Assembly (NCBI GenBank): GCA_003290165.1 | Contig: QNQO01000602.1 | Location: forward strand, 496,001 to 560,000 | From: Berberis thunbergii | Taxonomy: Eukaryota > Streptophyta > Magnoliopsida > Ranunculales > Berberidaceae | Length of the DNA: 64,000 nt | Reading direction: 5' to 3' | In this document: positions 60,043 through 64,000 of the stretch, in pieces | Position numbering within the stretch: the stretch's first letter is position 1 | Layout: every line of letters starts with the position of its first letter | The notes under the pieces: model-generated | What the model was told of the DNA's origin: nothing | Database searches by the model: none | Seen by the model: the letters and a program-made list of their open reading frames with translations, nothing else | Translations under genes and position numbers: made by a program

Positions 60043-60673
60043 AGTACAAATGATAGTTAATCTTGGTAGACAGGGTCTTCCAAAAGGATCTCCTCAACTT
60101 CTGGGTTACGAAGCTCTAAAAAGGGCTTGGGACGTTGTCCATTGAATTGGAAGCTACTATTGCCTTTTGGGTTCTCAATTGTGATGGCCTCCCAGGGGGT
60201 AATCGTTTTGACAATAGAAGGTCTTGACCAATGGGTTTTTAACTTTCTCGAAAATATGTGAAGGCGAGAATTGTACAAAAGTACTTTTTGACCTGGGTGA
60301 AACTCTTTTCGCATGATTTGACTATCAAGGACTTTTTTTTTCATTTTCTCCTTATACTTCTTGGATAGATCGTATGCATCATTTCTGAGCTCATCAAGCT
60401 CATTTAGTGGCAACTTTCTATGTTCACCAACATTATCGAGGTCAAAGTTAAGACGTTTAATTGCCCAAAAAGCTTTGTGCTCGAGCTCAAAGGGTAAATG
60501 ACAAGATTTGCCAAGTAGATGATAGGGCGACATTCCTATAGGGCTTTTGAATGCAGCTCGGTAAGCCAAGAGAGACTCTAGCAATCTCAAACTCCAATCC
60601 TTTTTATCTAGTTTGACAATTTTTCTAGGATTTGTTTGATTTGTCGGTTGGAAACTTCTACCAGACCACTTAT
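60043..60673 (-). pseudogene. G3 integrase C-terminal region, duplicate 2
   Basis: A 177-codon open frame (60,057-60,590) reads [60 protein letters not shown], then [20 protein letters not shown]. It spans the GMSPY motif, the GKL.W.GP-type C-terminal fold and the conserved FNGQR..KPFLE tail. It is better preserved than duplicate 1 and is probably the original position. Confidence 0.85.
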
Positions 60674-61144
60674 TTACGGGTGGTATGGTACAACAACCTT
60701 GTGGGTAATGCCATACTGTTTCATTAGGTTCTCAAATGCCCTATTGCAAAAGTAGGAACCTTTATAACTGATTATTGCACTAGGTGTGCCAAAATGGGAA
60801 AAGATGTACTCCTTTAAGAAGTTGACAACTACCCTGTGATCATTGGTCCTACAAGCTATGGATTCAATCTCTTTTGAGACATAGTCTACCGCAACAAGTA
60901 TGTAGGTGAAACCATATGAAGTTGGGAACAAACCCATGAAATCAATACCCCACACACCAAAGACCTCCACAATCAAGGTTAGAGTCAAAGGCATCATGTG
61001 CCTGCGAGATATATGCCCTAATTGTTGACATTTTGTACAAACTTTACAATACACATGGGCATCTCGAAAAAAGGTGGGCCAATAGAAACCGTATTGCAAA
61101 AATTTTGCAGCAGTCTTCTTCACACTAAAATTGCCTCCACACAT
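60674..61144 (-). pseudogene. G3 integrase zinc-binding and catalytic core
   Basis: It reads HVYCKVCTKCQQLGHISRRH (second half of the HHCC zinc-binding domain), [20 protein letters not shown] (first catalytic Asp), [20 protein letters not shown] and [13 protein letters not shown]. The second catalytic Asp, expected in IISDGG, is Tyr (codon 60,764-60,766), so strand transfer should be abolished. Confidence 0.88.
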
Positions 61145-61199
61145 GCATGATCATAGCAAAATGCCAAGACCTCTTTGTGGTCTGACTCAGGGATGCATC

Positions 61200-61767
61200 T
61201 ACGAATGATTTGACTGGATAGTATTTGAAGAGATAAGGATCATCCCAAGAAAAATACTTGACCATGGATAGAAACTTGAACTTATCTTGCCTAGACCAAT
61301 GTTTCAGAATTTTCTTTGTAGCAAGTTCACAATGTCAGCATACCAAGGTGGTTGTGATTGGACATGAGCGATCATCATCAATTGCTCATCTAGGAAAGTT
61401 TCTGTTATGGGTAACGGTTCTTTCTATGATTCAATAATCATCCGAGATAAGTGGCAACAACCATGTTTTCGTTTCCTTTCTTATCTAGAATCTCAAAATT
61501 AAATTCTTGAAGTAACAAGACCCATCAGATCAAATGTGGTTTTGCATCCTTTTTAGACAAAAGGTATTTCAAAGTTGCATGATGAGTGTAGACAATCACT
61601 TTGGATCCAACGAAATAAGATCTAAATTTGTCAAGGGAAAAAACAATTGCCAACAACTCTTTTTCTGTGGTGGAATAATTGAGTTGTGCACCATCAAGAA
61701 TCTTAATCACATAATGGATCACATGGGGACATTTGTTTATTCGCTGCCCCAACATAGCTATTATAGC
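61200..61767 (-). pseudogene. G3 RNase H region
   Basis: 61,525-61,755 reads [60 protein letters not shown]. This is the RNase H/RT connection typical of plant gypsy elements. The usual YTDHA is YTHHA, a loss of a conserved acidic residue. A stop follows PHLI, and downstream sequence to 61,200 is out of frame. Confidence 0.82.
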
Positions 61768-62934
61768 TTAGTTAGATGCATCACACATTATCTCAAAAGG
61801 AATATTCCAATCAGGTGGACGAATAATGGGCGTTGAGGTAAGTTTAGACTTCAACTGCTCAAATGTCGTTGAACATTCATCATTAAAATCGAACAAGGCT
61901 TCATTGGCCAAAAATGCATACAAAAGCCTCGCAATTTTGTTGAAATCATTGATAAACCAGCGATAGAAACCAGCATGGTCTAAAACGGATCGAATTTCTT
62001 TAACAGTTCTTGGAGGTGGTAGTTTAGCTATGGTGTCAACTTCAACACCTCTTTTTGAAATTATGTGACCTAACACAATACCCTCATTCACCATGAAATG
62101 AAAATTTCCCCAATTGAGTATAAGATTTTTCTCTTTACATCTTTCCAACACAAGGGGTCAAATGATTCAAACATTGATCAAAGCTAGAACCAAATACAAA
62201 GAAGTCATCCATGAATACTTCTAGAAAATTTTCTACCATATCGGAGAAAATACTCAACATGCATCTTTGGAATGTTGCAGGTGCATTGCACAAACAAAAA
62301 TGCATACACCTATATGCAAAGGTACTGAATGGACAGGTAAATGTAGTTTTGTCTTGATCTTCTTAGGCAATTGGAATTTGGTTGTAGCCAGAGTAACCAT
62401 TGAGAAAACAGTAATACTCATGATCGGCTAACCGCTTTAACATTTGATCAATGAAGGGAAGAGGAAAATGATATTTTCTAGTCATTGAGTTTAACTTCCG
62501 ATAGTCAATACATGCTCGCCATCTGGTTTGGACACGAGTAGGCACCGACTCATCAACTTTGTTCTTCACAACAATGATGGCAGATAAATGGAAACTACTT
62601 GAATTGGGCTAACCAATTGACTATCTGAGATGGGGTATATAATACCCGCATCTGAAAGTTTAATCACCTCTCCTCTCACAACTTCTTTCAATGTAGGATT
62701 TAGTCTTCTTTGTGGTTCTCTAGCGGTTTTTGCATTCTCTTCAAGATGAATCTTGTGCATCACCATAGAAAGACTTATTCCCTTGATGTTTGCAATAGAC
62801 CAACCAATTGCCTCTTTGTGTTTTTGGAGCACTTCCACTAACTTACCCTTATGTTTTTTATCTAAGTGAGTAGAAATGATGACAAGTAAGGTACTAGTGC
62901 CTCCTATGAAAGTGTATTTCAAATGGTTTGGCAA
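61768..62934 (-). pseudogene. G3 reverse transcriptase
   Basis: The fingers include NPTLKEVVRGEVIKLSDAGI and YPISDSQLVSPIQVV. The palm has WRACIDYRKLNSMTRKYHFP and FLNGYSGYNQIPIA, where Asn (62,399-62,401) replaces the first catalytic Asp of FLDGYSG. The FMDD box is intact at 62,204-62,215. The region then reads CKEKNLILNWGNFHFMVNEG and IVLGHIISKRGVEVD. Frameshifts occur near 62,150 and 62,365 and stops near 62,566. It is inactive. Confidence 0.9.
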
Positions 62935-63085
62935 TGGTTTGAGTTCGAGCTTTGGTGGCTCAATTAATGAAGAAATTTGTGGCTTTTACCGATGGGTAAC
63001 GACTCTACCTTTGGTTTACAAGTATCGGTGTCAAGTAAAGGTATAAAGTCAAGCAATGAATCATCGAGGTCCAAACCAAAATGAG

Positions 63086-63694
63086 TCAACTACTCTTCCA
63101 ATGGGTCACGATAGCAATGTCTAAAAAAATCTTCTCACTGAGGCACTCTATCATGTTCATTTCCTCCCGACATTCTTCCTCAACCGAGTGTTGGACCCTA
63201 TGGAATACATTAAGTTCAATTTTCATATTTCCAAAAGACAACTTCATGATACCATTTCTGCAGTGGATGATGGCATTTGATGTTGATAAGAATGGACGAC
63301 ATAAAATGACAGAGATTTGGTATTTAACATTTTTAATTAGCTCAGTGTTTAACAAAACAAAATCTACTGGGAAGTAGAACTTATCAACTTGAACGAGGAC
63401 GTCTTCAATGATCCCCCTTGGAACTTTGATTGAATTGTTAGATAATTGGAGGGTGATGAAAGTTGGTTTTAACTCCCCCAAACCTAGAGCTTTGTACACT
63501 AAAAAGGGCAATAGATTGACACTAGCTCCTAGATCTAGCAAAGTTTTTTTGATCTCATTCTTACCTATTCGCAAAGCAATGGTTGGACAACCAGGGTCTT
63601 TGTACATCACAGCAGTACGTTGTTGGATGTAAGATGAAGCTTGTTCTGCAAGAAAGGCTTGCCAAGGCACATTAGTTCTCCTTTCACAGTACAC
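63086..63694 (-). pseudogene. G3 aspartic protease
   Basis: A 202-codon open stretch reads YKDPGCPTIALRIGKNEIKK, TLLDLGASVNLLPFLVYKAL, VPRGIIEDVLVQVDKFYFPV, then LCRPFLSTSNAIIHCRNGIM. DLGAS is the catalytic motif as found in this clade and is intact. ILGRPFL has become ILCRPFL. It is the best-preserved domain of G3. Upstream and downstream frame breaks still separate it from gag and RT. Confidence 0.88.
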
Positions 63695-64000
63695 AGATCT
63701 TTGAGAAATTTGGAATATGAAGGTATCTGCTTGATGGCCTCTAAAAACGGTATGTTGATATTCACTTGTTTAAACACTTCTAAGATGTCAGCATTCAAAC
63801 TACCTTTTCTTGGTGGTTTGTCTCTCGGGGTATGGAACTTTTGCGACAAAGGATTTCATTGATTTCGGTTCTTGTTGTTGCATAGGAATTGTGTTCGTAA
63901 CTGGTGGACTCTTGGACACTTGGGTCTCTTTTTCCTTTTTTTGAGATTAAACTGGTTCAATCTTTTTGGGTAACTCAACCTTATTGTTAACTTGTTTACC
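63695..64000 (-). pseudogene. G3 gag C-terminus, cut by the window edge
   Basis: It contains LEAIKQIPSYSKFLKDLCTV, the conserved motif just before protease in this clade. Upstream is a Lys/Pro/Gln-rich linker with a stop. The rest of gag lies right of the window. Confidence 0.75.

Larger units (their letters stand above)
58331..60988. repeat. 1.33-kb tandem duplication across an LTR-integrase junction
   Basis: Unit 1 (58,331-59,660) and unit 2 (59,661-60,988) each consist of the last 380 bp of a G2 LTR followed by about 945 bp of the G3 integrase region. Both keep the junction CTGCATCA-AGTACAAATGATAG. The join at 59,660 links integrase sequence GAATTGGAGTCAA straight to mid-LTR ATATGGAGAC. 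The duplication therefore happened after copy A inserted. Confidence 0.88.
49327..64000 (-). mobile_element. Gypsy element G3 with pol, interrupted by G2 copy A and open to the right
   Basis: It is minus-strand. The right part (58,715-64,000) carries, in sense order from 64,000 leftward, the gag C-terminus, protease, RT, RNase H and integrase. The left part (49,327-49,593) is the post-pol region with the G-rich motif. G2 copy A separates the two. Motifs such as PPKLELKPLPNHLKYTF, DLGASVNLLP and the tail VNGQR.KPFLE place it in the non-chromoviral Athila/Tat group. The 5' end and 5' LTR lie beyond the window. Confidence 0.8.

Overview
The window is nuclear DNA of a flowering plant, most likely a eudicot. 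Evidence for this is the Ty3/gypsy and Ty1/copia LTR retrotransposons, hAT, CACTA and Mutator-like DNA elements, plant SINEs, and fragments of typical plant genes with GT-AG introns. It is a nested transposon graveyard. I see no intact cellular gene. The one recognisable resident gene, an MscS-like (MSL10-type) mechanosensitive channel on the minus strand at 39.1-42.5 kb, is broken.

Layout. 0-8.6 kb: a minus-strand Ty3/gypsy element (family G1) arranged LTR-internal-LTR-internal, with a gag/pol remnant. 8.6-17.6 kb: copy B and the distal part of copy C of a second gypsy family (G2). G2 has gag and protease but no recognisable reverse transcriptase or integrase, and it has satellite-like arrays in its 3' part. 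17.6-26.05 kb: a CACTA element with 10-bp matching ends and a CTA target duplication, inserted in copy C. It carries a polyubiquitin pseudogene, a TSO1-like CXC-protein fragment and one unidentified exon, and was itself hit by two hAT-like elements, a SINE and a G1 solo LTR. 26.06-30.6 kb: protease, gag, primer site and 5' LTR of copy C, interrupted by a hAT-like element that carries the first exon of ATG3. 30.6-34.4 kb: an AAT microsatellite, then the 3' LTR and antisense ORF of copy D. 34.4-36.6 kb: quiet intergenic DNA with one SINE. 36.6-39.1 kb: a gag-only copia-like element, 14 bp beyond the MSL stop codon. 39.1-42.5 kb: the MSL pseudogene. 43.8-46.06 kb: a 2.26-kb LTR element whose uninterrupted 397-codon ORF contains a segment resembling translation factor eIF3c, fused in frame. 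47.6-64 kb: a degraded gypsy element (G3) with gag, protease, RT, RNase H and integrase, into which complete G2 copy A (49.6-58.7 kb) inserted. The insertion junction was later duplicated in tandem.

The theme is repeated gene capture. A CACTA element (ubiquitin and TSO1-like), a hAT-like element (ATG3) and an LTR retrotransposon (eIF3c) have each picked up host coding sequence. Target-site duplications let the order of many insertions be read exactly. Coding remnants carry many stops and substitutions of the kind left by deamination of methylated cytosines (CAG to TAG, TGG to TGA, CGC to CAC), as expected for silenced transposons. Family names come from motifs recognised by eye. Identities were not computed.
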